Shown here: positions 8,619-17,317 of the stretch, in pieces
Numbering within the stretch: the first letter of the stretch is position 1
Layout: every line of letters begins with the position of its first letter
Assembly (NCBI GenBank): GCA_026125285.1
Contig: JAHCLO010000014.1
Location: 91,384-155,383, forward strand
Direction of reading: 5' to 3'
DNA from: Verrucomicrobiia bacterium
GTDB lineage: Bacteria; Verrucomicrobiota; Verrucomicrobiia; Limisphaerales; JADLHS01
Length of the DNA: 64,000 nucleotides
Notes under the pieces: generated by a model
Told to the model about the DNA's origin: nothing
The model's input: the letters and a program-made list of their open reading frames with translations, nothing else
The model's database searches: none
Program-made: the position numbers and the translations under genes

Positions 8619-10787
8619 ATGAACGTAGAAACCTTCAAATACGACAACCGCATTGTCCGCGCTTTTGCGATCGCTACCGTGCTCTGGGGCCTGGTCGGCT
8701 TCAGCGCCGGGTTGTTGATCGCCTGCCAGTTGTTCTGGCCGGGACTCAATCTCGACCTGCAATACACCACGTTTGGCCGGTTGCGCCCGTTGCACACCAA
8801 TGCCGTCATTTTTGCGTTCGTCGGCAACGGCATGTTCATGGGCATCTACTACTCCCTGCAACGGCTGTGCAAGGCGCGCATGTACAGCGATTCCCTGAGC
8901 TGGCTGAATTTCTGGGGCTGGCAGGCGATCATCGTTTCCGCCGCCGTCACCCTGCCGCTGGGCCTCACCACGAGCAAGGAATACGCGGAACTCGAATGGC
9001 CGATTGACATCGCCATCGCCGTTGTGTGGGTCGCGTTCACGGTGAACCTGATGGGGACGATTCTGAAGCGCCGGGAGAAACACATGTATGTGGCGATCTG
9101 GTTTTACATTGCCACGGCGTTCACGGTGGCGGTGCTGCACATTTTCAACTCCATGGAAATGCCCGCCGGCCCGTTCAAGAGCTATTCCATGTACGCCGGC
9201 GTGCAGGACGCGCTGGTGCAATGGTGGTATGGCCACAACGCGGTCGCGTTCTTCCTCACCACGCCCTACTTGGGCTTGATGTATTACTTCCTGCCCAAGG
9301 CGGCGAATCGTCCGGTCTTCTCGTATCGGCTCTCGATCATTCACTTCTGGGCGCTGATCTTCATCTACATCTGGGCCGGACCGCATCACCTGCTTTACAC
9401 GGCGCTGCCCGATTGGGCGCAATCGCTGGGCATGGTGTTTTCCCTGATGCTCATCGCGCCCAGTTGGGGCGGCATGTTGAACGGCTTGCTTACTTTGCGC
9501 GGCGCGTGGGACAAGGTGCGCCAGGACCCGATGCTCAAGTTCATGGTCGTGGCCGTCACCGCTTACGGCATGGCCACGCTGGAAGGCCCCACCCTGGCCA
9601 TCAAGAGCATTAACGCACTCTCGCATTACACGGACTGGACCATCGCCCACGTTCACACGGGCGCGCTCGGGTGGAACGGCTTCCTCACCTTCTCGGTGCT
9701 CTACTGGCTGTTCCCGCGGCTTTACAACACCAAGCTCTGGTCCATTAAACTCGCGAACTACCACTTCTGGATCGCGCTCCTGGGTATGATGTTCTATGTC
9801 GTGCCAATGTATGCCAGCGGCGTGACGCAAGGATTGATGTGGAAGCAATTCAACGAGGACGGATTCATGCAATATCCGAACTTCCTCGAAACGGTGCTGC
9901 AAATTGTCCCGATGTATAAACTCCGCGCGCTGGGTGGCGTGCTCTACATCATTGGCGCCGTACTGATGGCGGTCAACCTCTACCGCACGGCCAAGAGTGG
10001 CAAGTTCGTGCCGGAACAAGAGGCCCAGGCCGTGCCGTTCTCCCGCGAACCGGCGAAACCCGCGGCGGCCCACACGGGTTGGGGCAATCATCGTTGGCTC
10101 GAAGCCAAGCCGGTCACCTTTACGGTGCTCGCGGTGGTGGCCGTTGCCATCGGCGGGTTGGTTGAAGTCATTCCGATGTATCTCATCAAACAGAATGTCC
10201 CCACCATTTCGGCGGTGAAACCTTACACGCCGCTGGAAGTGCTGGGACGCGACATCTACATCCGCGAAGGCTGCGTCGGGTGTCATTCGCAGATGGTCAG
10301 GCCGTTCCGCTCCGAAACCGAGCGCTACGGCGAATACTCCAAGGCCGGTGAATACATCTTTGACCACCCATTCCTCTGGGGCTCGAAACGCACGGGGCCG
10401 GATTTGCACCGCATCGGCGGCAAGTATCCTGACGCGTGGCATTACACGCACATGGACGATCCGACTTCAACCTCGCCGGGTTCAATCATGCCCAAATATC
10501 CGTGGTTGCTGACGCAGAAGCTTGACACCTCCTCGCTGCCCTCGCGGCTTCGCGCGTTGCGCAAGACGGGCGTGCCCTACCCGGCAGGGTTCGAGGACGG
10601 CGATGCGCAGAAAGACCTGGAGGCGCAGGCCGCCAAAGTCGTCGCCAATCTTAAGACCGGCATGATCACCGCGGAAGCCGATCGCGAGATCATCGCGCTG
10701 ATTGCCTATCTGCAACGGCTCGGCACGGACATCAAAGCCGCGTCGGCCACCAATGCGGTTCCGCCCGCCGCGTCCGCCAATCCATGA
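8619..10787 (+). CDS. ccoNO: Fused cbb3 cytochrome c oxidase subunits I and II (CcoN-CcoO)
   Basis: Residues 1 to about 465 are CcoN, the haem-copper catalytic subunit: twelve or so membrane helices, early haem ligand region LRPLHTNAVIF, metal-site stretch WWYGHNAVAFFLT, and AHVHTGALGWNGF. After a linker with an extra membrane helix (FTVLAVVAVAIGGLVEVIPM), residues about 510-722 are CcoO: haem c site CVGCH at 552-556, GPDLHRIGGKY, and the Met ligand in GSIMPKYPW (Met624). Fusion of N and O as one 722-residue chain is known in several phyla. The complex reduces oxygen with high affinity and pumps protons. ccoQ follows after 13 bases. Confidence 0.96.
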   Translation: MNVETFKYDNRIVRAFAIATVLWGLVGFSAGLLIACQLFWPGLNLDLQYTTFGRLRPLHTNAVIFAFVGNGMFMGIYYSLQRLCKARMYSDSLSWLNFWGWQAIIVSAAVTLPLGLTTSKEYAELEWPIDIAIAVVWVAFTVNLMGTILKRREKHMYVAIWFYIATAFTVAVLHIFNSMEMPAGPFKSYSMYAGVQDALVQWWYGHNAVAFFLTTPYLGLMYYFLPKAANRPVFSYRLSIIHFWALIFIYIWAGPHHLLYTALPDWAQSLGMVFSLMLIAPSWGGMLNGLLTLRGAWDKVRQDPMLKFMVVAVTAYGMATLEGPTLAIKSINALSHYTDWTIAHVHTGALGWNGFLTFSVLYWLFPRLYNTKLWSIKLANYHFWIALLGMMFYVVPMYASGVTQGLMWKQFNEDGFMQYPNFLETVLQIVPMYKLRALGGVLYIIGAVLMAVNLYRTAKSGKFVPEQEAQAVPFSREPAKPAAAHTGWGNHRWLEAKPVTFTVLAVVAVAIGGLVEVIPMYLIKQNVPTISAVKPYTPLEVLGRDIYIREGCVGCHSQMVRPFRSETERYGEYSKAGEYIFDHPFLWGSKRTGPDLHRIGGKYPDAWHYTHMDDPTSTSPGSIMPKYPWLLTQKLDTSSLPSRLRALRKTGVPYPAGFEDGDAQKDLEAQAAKVVANLKTGMITAEADREIIALIAYLQRLGTDIKAASATNAVPPAASANP

Positions 10788-10800
10788 TGAGGAGGCTATT

Positions 10801-11019
10801 ATGATCAAGAACGTTGTGGAACACATCGGCGGCGTGGGGATCTACGGAGTCATCTCCGTGTGTATCTTCTTCGCCTTCTTCGTCGGGATGCTCGTCTGGG
10901 CGGTCCGATTGAAAAAACACTATTTGAACTCGATGCGCGAACTGCCGCTGGACGGCGGCGAGGTCGTGCCCCAACCCAAACTACCCTCCCAACCGACAAC
11001 TGACTCACGCCATGAATGA
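10801..11019 (+). CDS. ccoQ: cbb3 oxidase small subunit CcoQ/FixQ-like
   Basis: A 72-residue single-span protein starting at the ATG at 10801, with GAGGAGG a few bases upstream. Membrane span GVISVCIFFAFFVGMLVWAV is followed by a basic stretch (RLKKHYLNSM), as in CcoQ, which stabilises the oxidase. It lies between ccoNO and ccoP and overlaps the ccoP start by 8 bases, implying translational coupling. The sequence is weakly conserved, so position supports the call as much as similarity. Confidence 0.85.
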   Translation: MIKNVVEHIGGVGIYGVISVCIFFAFFVGMLVWAVRLKKHYLNSMRELPLDGGEVVPQPKLPSQPTTDSRHE

Positions 11020-11599
11020 CCAAAACGATCCGCTGTTGATGGACCACGAGGCCGACGGCATTCGTGAACTGGACAACAAACTCCCCCGCTGGTGGGTGTG
11101 GCTGTTCTATCTGACCATCATTTATTCGGTGATCTATCTGCTCTACTACCATGTCTTCGCCGTGGGCGACCTCATGGCCGCCGAGTATGAGAAGGAGTTC
11201 CAAGCCGGCGAAGCCATCAAGTCTGCGGCCATGATGCGGTTCGAGCAGAACCTGGTGACAATGGCGCCGGCCACCGATGCCACCACGCTGGATATGGGCA
11301 AAGACACCTTCACCAAGCTGTGCGCCCCGTGTCATCGGCTGGATGGCGGTGGACTCGTCGGCCCCAACCTTACCGACGACTACTGGATTCACGGCTCGAA
11401 CTATGTGGACACGGTAAAAACCATCTGGAATGGCGTTCCCGAAAAAGGCATGGTGCAGTGGAAGGGCGTGTTGAAACCGTCAGAAATCACGGCGGTAGCA
11501 AGCTATATTTACACGTTGCGCGGCGCGCAACTCGAGACGCCGGGCAAGCCGCCGGAAAACCTCGCGCCGGTGGAGACCGGTCCGAGTATCTACGAGTAA
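11012..11599 (+). CDS. ccoP: cbb3 oxidase cytochrome c subunit CcoP, mono-haem form
   Basis: Membrane-anchored cytochrome c that passes electrons to the oxidase. It has the CcoP N-terminal signature (DGIRELDNKLPRWWVWLFYL), one membrane helix, then one haem c domain: CAPCH at 104-108 and Met ligand in PEKGMVQW (Met147). Typical CcoP has two haem c sites and about 290 residues; this one has 195 residues and only one CxxCH. The stop at 11597-11599 is clean and no second haem motif follows, so this is a short natural form rather than a frameshift. The start overlaps ccoQ. Confidence 0.93.
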   Translation: MNDQNDPLLMDHEADGIRELDNKLPRWWVWLFYLTIIYSVIYLLYYHVFAVGDLMAAEYEKEFQAGEAIKSAAMMRFEQNLVTMAPATDATTLDMGKDTFTKLCAPCHRLDGGGLVGPNLTDDYWIHGSNYVDTVKTIWNGVPEKGMVQWKGVLKPSEITAVASYIYTLRGAQLETPGKPPENLAPVETGPSIYE

Positions 11600-11722
11600 T
11601 GGGACCAAACCATGAAGTTATCACTGCCCGGTGGGCAACGAATATCGGCAGTTGAGGTGCGGATGCGGGGATCCGGCGGTATTTTGCAGGCTTTGCCGTG
11701 CCGTCGGCCAACGCCGCCCAAC

Positions 11723-11795
11723 GGAGCGCGGACCGCTGAGTCCGCGCGTTTCTGCGGCTTGGAGATGGTCGCGCGGAAAAGACTGTCCGCGCTCC
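11723..11795. repeat. Palindromic intergenic element between ccoP and ccoG
   Basis: An 11-base perfect inverted repeat (GGAGCGCGGAC at 11723-11733, GTCCGCGCTCC at 11785-11795) with an internal shorter inverted pair (GCGGAC/GTCCGC). It fills most of the 244-base gap between ccoP and ccoG; no gene is seen in the gap. It might form an RNA hairpin dividing the cluster. Confidence 0.6.
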
Positions 11796-11843
11796 ATTCT
11801 TTGTGGCCACGGCCGACCGCCGACTTGCTGTGAGCGACGCTTA

Positions 11844-13364
11844 ATGGAACACGCGCCAGTGAACACCGACATTCAAGAACCCAAGCCCAAAACCGCGCCC
11901 CCGCACGGCGACGTGGTGAAGCCGGTTGACTGGAAAGATTTCCGCGATCATCTCGGCACGGCGGACCAGGAAGGGCATCGCGTCTGGCTCTATCCGCGCA
12001 AGCCGCATGGCCGGTTCACCCGCGCCCGCACCTGGTTGAGTTGGGTCTTGCTGGCGGTCATGTTCATCGGTCCCTTCATCCGGATCCACGGTAATCCGCT
12101 GCTCCTGCTCAACTTTGTCGAGCGCAAGTTCGTCATCCTGGGCCAGGTGTTCTGGCCGCAGGACATGATCCTCTCCGCCGTGACGCTGTTGATTTTTATC
12201 ACCGGTATCATTGTGTTCACCGCCGCGTTCGGCCGGCTCTGGTGCGGCTGGACCTGCCCGCAAACGGTGCTGATGGAAATGGTGTTCCGGAAGATCGAAT
12301 ACTTCATTGAGGGCGACGCCCCGGCCCAGCGCGTTCTGAATCGGTCGCCCTGGACTGCGGCCAAGCTGGCCCGGAAACTTACCAAGCACGGCATCTTCTT
12401 CGGCCTTTCCTTCATGGTCGGGAACACCCTGCTCGCCTACATCATTGGCACGGAGCAGTTGTTCCAGATCGTAACGGACAATCCGATGAACCATCTGGTC
12501 GGGCTGACGTTCATGATCCTGTTCACGCTGCTCTTCTACGGCATTTTTGCGCGCTTCCGCGAGCAGGCCTGCACCTTCATTTGTCCCTATGGCCGGTTCA
12601 TGTCCACGCTGCTCGATGAGAATACCATCGTCGTTGCCTATGACCACAAGCGTGGGGAAAAACGTGGTACGCTGGGTAGCCGCCGAGGTAAGGAGGCGGA
12701 CCCTGTCTCAGTCTCCCAGAATCCGCCTCCTCACGTCGGCGACTACGGCGATTGCGTTGATTGCCGCCAGTGCGTGAATGTCTGCCCCACGGGCATTGAC
12801 ATCCGGGACGGCACGCAGATGGAATGTGTCCACTGCACCGCCTGCATTGACGCCTGCGACGCGGTCATGGACAAAATCCACCGTCCGCGCGGCCTCATCC
12901 GCTACGCTTCGCTCAACGGCATCGAGCGCGGTGAACGCTTGCGTGTTACGCCCCGGCTCGTGGGTTACAGCGTGTTGCTTCTCGCACTCATCGGCCTCTG
13001 GAGTGTTCTCGTTTTCACGCGGGCGGACGTGGAGGCCACGTTCCTGCGGGCCCAGGGGGCGTTGTTTCAGCAGATGCCGGATGGCCGCTTCAGCAATCTC
13101 TATACAGTGAAAGTCGTCAATAAAACCAGCCGGGAAATGCCCATCGAACTCAAGCTGGAGAATGTCGCGGGCCGCTTGCAGGTGATGGGGCGCGAATTCG
13201 TGGTGCCACCGGAGAAACTTGCCGAAACCTCCGTGCTCATCGAACTGGAACGAAGTCAGATGCAACCCGGCAAGACGCCTTTGGTGGTGGGCGTCTATTC
13301 CGGCGGACGCAAGATTGAAACCCTCAAAACCGTGTTCATCGGCCCGCGCGACGACACCCGTTAA
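11844..13364 (+). CDS. ccoG: cbb3 oxidase accessory ferredoxin-like protein CcoG/RdxA
   Basis: Membrane protein with two ferredoxin-type iron-sulfur sites, linked to copper reduction during cbb3 assembly. Visible features: membrane helices, FGRLWCGWTCPQTVLMEMVF, REQACTFICPYGRF, then CVDCRQCVNVCPTGID and CVHCTACIDACD, and a C-terminal periplasmic Ig-like domain. The ATG at 11844 is chosen because the protein then begins in the normal position; the upstream open part covers a repeat. Residues about 277-302 (GSRRGKEADPVSVSQ then NPPPHVGDYG) come from a family A palindrome, immediately before the first iron-sulfur motif. ccoH follows after 18 bases. Confidence 0.94.
   Translation: MEHAPVNTDIQEPKPKTAPPHGDVVKPVDWKDFRDHLGTADQEGHRVWLYPRKPHGRFTRARTWLSWVLLAVMFIGPFIRIHGNPLLLLNFVERKFVILGQVFWPQDMILSAVTLLIFITGIIVFTAAFGRLWCGWTCPQTVLMEMVFRKIEYFIEGDAPAQRVLNRSPWTAAKLARKLTKHGIFFGLSFMVGNTLLAYIIGTEQLFQIVTDNPMNHLVGLTFMILFTLLFYGIFARFREQACTFICPYGRFMSTLLDENTIVVAYDHKRGEKRGTLGSRRGKEADPVSVSQNPPPHVGDYGDCVDCRQCVNVCPTGIDIRDGTQMECVHCTACIDACDAVMDKIHRPRGLIRYASLNGIERGERLRVTPRLVGYSVLLLALIGLWSVLVFTRADVEATFLRAQGALFQQMPDGRFSNLYTVKVVNKTSREMPIELKLENVAGRLQVMGREFVVPPEKLAETSVLIELERSQMQPGKTPLVVGVYSGGRKIETLKTVFIGPRDDTR
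12676..12746. repeat. Family A palindromic element inside ccoG, in frame
   Basis: Left arm GTAGCCGCCGAGGTAAGGAG and right arm CCGCCTCCTCACGTCGGCGA are nearly complementary and match the intergenic copy at 39982-40054. The frame stays open through the element, which replaces the linker ahead of the first 4Fe-4S motif. Confidence 0.8.
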
Positions 13365-13382
13365 TTCCGCCATGCACCGAAT

Positions 13383-13853
13383 ATGAAAACCTCTCGCAAT
13401 CTCTGGCCGCTCGGCATCATGCTCGCCCTTGGCTTGTTTGCCGCCGGCACCGTGGCGCTGATCGTCATCGCGTCTTCCCATAAAGTGGACCTCGTGGCGA
13501 CGGACTATTACGAACAGGAACTCCAGTTCCAAAGCCAGCTTGAGCGCCTTAACCGCACGGCGCCGCTTGGCGACGAGGTCAAGGTCGCCTACGATGCCAC
13601 GACGCGACGGATCACCATTTCCCTGCCCGCCGGGCACGCCAATTCAGACACTGCGGGCCGTATCCACCTTTATCGCCCTTCCACGACCGGGAAGGATCGG
13701 GAACTGGCATTGAACCTCGACGCCGACGGTCGCCAGAGCGTGGACGCCGCCGCCTTGCTGCCCGGCTTGTGGAAAGTCCGTGTCCACTGGACCGCGCAAA
13801 ATCAAGAATACTTCGCCGATCGCAGCGTGCTAGTGGGCGGCACCGGTAGTTGA
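13383..13853 (+). CDS. ccoH: FixH/CcoH family cbb3 oxidase assembly protein
   Basis: A 156-residue protein with one N-terminal membrane span (WPLGIMLALGLFAAGTVALI) and the family signature VATDYYEQELQFQSQLER, followed by a beta-rich periplasmic domain (GLWKVRVHWTAQNQEYFADR). FixH-type proteins aid oxidase assembly together with CcoI. It sits between ccoG and the TauE-like gene, the normal order. Confidence 0.9.
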   Translation: MKTSRNLWPLGIMLALGLFAAGTVALIVIASSHKVDLVATDYYEQELQFQSQLERLNRTAPLGDEVKVAYDATTRRITISLPAGHANSDTAGRIHLYRPSTTGKDRELALNLDADGRQSVDAAALLPGLWKVRVHWTAQNQEYFADRSVLVGGTGS

Positions 13854-13874
13854 ACGGCGCATCCCGCCCAAGCC

Positions 13875-14564
13875 ATGGAACTTTGGACTGCATTCGCCTT
13901 GGGTCTCGTCGGTAGCCTGCATTGCGCGGGCATGTGCGGCCCCCTGGCGCTCGCACTCCCGCCCGCCGGCCACACGGCGGCGAGTTATGTGTTTGGCCGC
14001 GTCGCCTACAACCTGGGCCGCGTGGTCACTTACTGCGTGCTTGGACTCATCTTCGGTCTGATCGGGAGGACGCTGTTGCTGGCCGGCGTTCAGCGCTGGC
14101 TGTCCATCGCGCTGGGCGTGACGCTGCTGGTCGGCTTATTCGTCTCGCGTCGGCTGGCCTTGTGGCAGCCCGTAATCGCGCTCGTGGATCAATTGAAATC
14201 CCGGATGGCCGGTTTGCTCCGGCGTCGGTCTTTTGACGCCCTGCTCGTGCTCGGCCTGTTGAACGGCCTGCTGCCGTGCGGACTGGTTTACGTGGCGTGC
14301 GCCGGAGCGACCGCCACGGGCGACCTGTTCAACGGCGCGCTCTACATGCTGGCTTTCGCCTTTGGGACCGTGCCCATGATGCTTGCGATCAGCCTCTCCG
14401 GAAAACTCGTGCCGTTCTCACTGCGGCTGAAACTGCTCAAAGCCGTGCCCGTGGCGGTTTTTCTGCTGGCCGCGCTCCTGATTTTGCGCGGCATGGAACT
14501 CGGCATTCCGTACGTGAGTCCGGTGCTTGGCGCCGAGTCTGGCGCCGGCTGCTGCCACCAATAG
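13875..14564 (+). CDS. TauE/UreH-like membrane protein of cbb3 clusters
   Basis: A 229-residue multi-span membrane protein beginning MELWTAFALGLVGSLHCAGM, with CGPLALALPPAGH next and a second half-repeat NGLLPCGLVYVAC. The Cys-containing motifs near the start of each half are typical of the UreH-like (PF13386-type, often labelled sulfite exporter TauE/SafE) proteins that follow ccoH in many genomes and are linked to copper or cytochrome maturation. It ends Cys-Cys-His-Gln. The start is 21 bases after ccoH. The transported substrate cannot be read from sequence. Confidence 0.88.
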   Translation: MELWTAFALGLVGSLHCAGMCGPLALALPPAGHTAASYVFGRVAYNLGRVVTYCVLGLIFGLIGRTLLLAGVQRWLSIALGVTLLVGLFVSRRLALWQPVIALVDQLKSRMAGLLRRRSFDALLVLGLLNGLLPCGLVYVACAGATATGDLFNGALYMLAFAFGTVPMMLAISLSGKLVPFSLRLKLLKAVPVAVFLLAALLILRGMELGIPYVSPVLGAESGAGCCHQ

Positions 14565-14675
14565 TGGCGCAATGACAGTGGCCTGGCGCAACGAGGTTTC
14601 AGCAGCACCTGGTGTGAGGGCGAGTGGAGATTCGCTGAGTCTTGCCACAGTGTGGTAGGATCAAAGGCATCACGT

Positions 14676-16064
14676 ATGACATCAGCAACCTCTATTTGCT
14701 CCCGGATTATCTTCGGTTTGCTGGCAATTGGCGTGATCGCGGTGCTGGCCGCCGACGCGCCGCCGACCCAGCGGACCGCTCACCCGCGCACGGGACCGGT
14801 GCGGGTGGAGGACCACGTTCTCGTTGACGATGGCGGCCCCTTCCTCGGGCTGGGGGTTTCCTACTTCACCGCCCTGTGGCGCTTCCGCCACGACCGGCCA
14901 CGCTTGGAGAGTGACCTTCGTTTTCTGTCCGGGCAGGGATTCAACTATTTCCGCCTGCTCTCCATGGTTGGCTGGTATGAGGCGTGGGAGGGATTGGAAA
15001 TCGCTCCGGTGGCCTTCACCAATCGCAGCGGCAAGCGCGTCGAAGCCTGGCCGGACTATTGGCGACACCTCGCCGAGCTAGTTGATCTGGCTTACGACCA
15101 TTACGGGATGCGGGCACAGATCACGATTTTCGCCGATGCCCAACTCATGCCGGACAGGCAGGATCGCGTGGAACATCTGCGCCGGCTGTTGGCGGACGTG
15201 GTCCGTGGTCGCGAGCAGAAAATCATCCTCCTTGAGGTGGCCAACGAGGCCTGGCAAAATGGATTCCCCGGCGACCGCGGCATCGCGGATTTGCGCGAGT
15301 TTACCAAGTATCTTGCCGATCGAACCCCCGTGCTCATTGCGACTACTTCGAACCATGAAGACGAGTTCGGCAAAGTGTACGCCGGCAGTGCCGCCGACAT
15401 TGCGACCTGGCACTTCAGTCGCGACCGGCGGACGGACGACGGCTGGAAGCCGGTTTACGACTGCTGGGAATTCGGCGACTGGCCGGGATTTCCTCCGGTG
15501 AGCAGCAACGAACCCATTGGCCCGGGGGCGTCGGTGGCGGAGGAGTCCTCAAGCATCCGCCTGATTATGGCCGCGGCCTTTGCGTATGCGGCGAAGCTGC
15601 CGATGTACGTTTTCCACTCCCAGGCAGGCGTCTTCGGCAAGACCCGCTTCGAGGACACGCCCGCCATCAGGCAGTTCACACATCTGAAGGAAGTGCTTCC
15701 CGCCGATTTGCCAAACTGGCGGCGCAACGATGGCCGGCAGGAGGAGGCGCCGTTCACCGTGTTTGCGGACCGTCAACCGAACCGTTATTGGCCCGAGGTT
15801 CCCACGAGCCGCGACGGTTGCGTGCGTAATATCGGAGGCCGAAAAGACGATCGCTTTGTCTGTATTCCCATCGGCATCCGCGCGGGCGGACTCCAGCTTG
15901 AAGCGCGCGCGGATCTTCAATTTGAAGTGTTCGATCCCCTCAGCGGAAGGAGCATCCAGTCCGCCAAGCTGAAGACGGGTGAGCGGATAGTATTGCCGGA
16001 CGGCGCCGGCGGACTGATTCTGAAGGGAAAGGTGTTGTCCCTGACACCGCCGCCAACTCCATAA
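14676..16064 (+). CDS. Secreted glycoside-hydrolase-like TIM barrel protein
   Basis: The start at 14676 gives a signal peptide (CSRIIFGLLAIGVIAVLA). The body resembles clan-A glycosidase barrels: FLGLGVSYFTALWRFR, a strand ending in LEVANEAWQNGF (candidate acid/base Glu), then SNEPIGPGASV and AFAYAAKLPMYVFHSQAG. A C-terminal beta domain (about residues 370-462; FEVFDPLSGRSIQSAKL) probably packs beside the barrel. The frame is also open from a GTG at 14652, but the ATG fits the signal peptide better. Substrate and GH family are not assigned. It follows the cbb3 cluster but has no obvious link to it. Confidence 0.72.
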   Translation: MTSATSICSRIIFGLLAIGVIAVLAADAPPTQRTAHPRTGPVRVEDHVLVDDGGPFLGLGVSYFTALWRFRHDRPRLESDLRFLSGQGFNYFRLLSMVGWYEAWEGLEIAPVAFTNRSGKRVEAWPDYWRHLAELVDLAYDHYGMRAQITIFADAQLMPDRQDRVEHLRRLLADVVRGREQKIILLEVANEAWQNGFPGDRGIADLREFTKYLADRTPVLIATTSNHEDEFGKVYAGSAADIATWHFSRDRRTDDGWKPVYDCWEFGDWPGFPPVSSNEPIGPGASVAEESSSIRLIMAAAFAYAAKLPMYVFHSQAGVFGKTRFEDTPAIRQFTHLKEVLPADLPNWRRNDGRQEEAPFTVFADRQPNRYWPEVPTSRDGCVRNIGGRKDDRFVCIPIGIRAGGLQLEARADLQFEVFDPLSGRSIQSAKLKTGERIVLPDGAGGLILKGKVLSLTPPPTP

Positions 16065-16177
16065 AGTGTAGCTCCTGGCGCCTCGTGCGCTGCCGCGCAT
16101 GGACGCCCGGACCAGGAAACCGCTGGCTCGGCTCGAGTTCACTTGCGAGCCACGTAGGAAGATGGTTTGTTCAGCGC

Positions 16178-16326
16178 ATGGCGAATTCCTATCCTACGAT
16201 CATTCCCGGACTGCGGAGTCCTTTCGATCAGGTCAACGGCCTCGTTTATTTCGGGCGCATGCTGGACAAGATCCGGCTCGCGGCGGCAGGGAAACTACCG
16301 CCGGACTGGGAGGCGGCGCGCGGCAC
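16178..16326 (+). pseudogene. Truncated DUF5069-family gene, N-terminal part only
   Basis: From the ATG at 16178 the sequence encodes MANSYPTIIPGLRSP then GLVYFGRMLDKIRLAAAGKL and PPDWEAARG, the characteristic start of DUF5069 proteins (about 150 residues, function unknown). After codon 50 or so the match stops abruptly near 16326 and the frame runs into the antisense of the cold-shock-domain gene. Only about a third of the gene remains. Confidence 0.65.
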
Positions 16327-17081
16327 AATTACGAAGCTGACACGGGTTCTTGTAGCAAGGCGATTTAACTCTGCTTCGGGAACATTTTCAAAATGGAAAA
16401 AGACCGAGTTTTTCTGTGAGGGAACATTTATCAGACCAAAACCAAGGTCGGGCACAACCTTTTCAACAATCCCTTGAATTCGTTCTTCAGGCAGCTTTGA
16501 GATTTTTACGGCTTCAAAGCCCTTCTTTGGTTTACGGCCAGTTGCGACTTCAAATTCGACTTCGTCATAAAGGGAAACTGGCGTCGCATCCCAAACCTCG
16601 TTTTGGTGAAGAAACAAAACTGCTGAGTTTCCTCACACCAGATCGAGCCGATGCCACGCGCCAAATCCATCAGCAAAATCACCCCACGGAATCTCTGGCC
16701 TTTCAGCGCTTCATAAACTCTCATGTGTTGCTTCACATCGAGGCTCTCGTCTTGAAAACGATAGCGTCGGGCGAGTTCAACCAATTCATTGCGGAAAAGT
16801 TCGCCAAGCCCCAGCTTGATAATTTGAGCGAGCGAGAATTTGGTTTGCTGGTCAGGGCCTGACTTCAACAGTTGCGCTAAATAGGACCGAACGGTATCAG
16901 ATGATTTCAGGATTTCGTGATCCAGTTTTACAAATCCTGTCAGTGGGGAGGCAACGAGTTTGTGCAACGTGATCGTCCCCTCTGACAAGAGCTTGAACAC
17001 GGCTTTTGACACGCGCTCCTTGCCAAAACGAGCCAGTGCCCCGAAGGCAGATCCCTGTTCGGACGATTGTTTGCCATTCAC
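16246..17081 (-). pseudogene. Frameshifted protein with two cold-shock-like domains
   Basis: Two overlapping minus-strand frames join into one protein. The first (17081 to about 16612) has an unrecognised helical N-terminus and begins a cold-shock-like fold (FRGVILLMDLARGIGSI, ETQQFCFF). The second frame carries its remainder (HQNEVWDATPVSLYDEVEFE) and a second such domain (IQGIVEKVVPDLGFGLINV, SVFFHFENV). The frames differ as expected from loss of one T in TTCTTCACC near 16608-16613: adding it would read Phe-Phe-His-Gln. The C-terminus after about 16326 runs into the DUF5069 fragment and is probably not original. RNA or DNA binding is expected from the fold. Could be a true pseudogene or one sequencing error. 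Confidence 0.6.
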
Positions 17082-17209
17082 GCACTTCTCGATAGCCGCC
17101 CTGGGTCAGAGAAACGATGAGCCTGACCGGGATTGCCCGGCTTCTCTATTTGAGCGAGTTCGTGTTTGACGAACTTCTCAAGGCGCTCGCGAGAATGTGT
17201 CGTTTCCAT
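17078..17209 (-). CDS. Short ORF, possible original N-terminus of the cold-shock-domain gene
   Basis: ATG at 17209 opens METTHSRERLEKFVKHELAQ and stops at 17078, overlapping the GTG start at 17081 of the next frame by 4 bases. It is either the true N-terminus of the downstream gene, separated by a second one-base shift, or a short overlapping gene. The charged helical composition favours real coding. Confidence 0.3.
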   Translation of the reverse strand: METTHSRERLEKFVKHELAQIEKPGNPGQAHRFSDPGRLSRSA

Positions 17210-17317
17210 GCAACTCGAACCGTCGAATTGTCGGATTGTTTAGCTGAAACCGAAAATCAAGTCGAATGCCATTCAATGAGCAGAATTATCGTCCCAAGCT
17301 GTCAGCGAGGCGAGGGT

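Noticed and set aside
7485..10451. A 988-codon open frame on the minus strand opposite ccoS, the barrel gene and ccoNO
   Set aside because: It is antisense to clearly recognised genes, is rich in His, Arg, Gln and Pro as expected from reading GC-rich codons backwards, and has no domain-like pattern.
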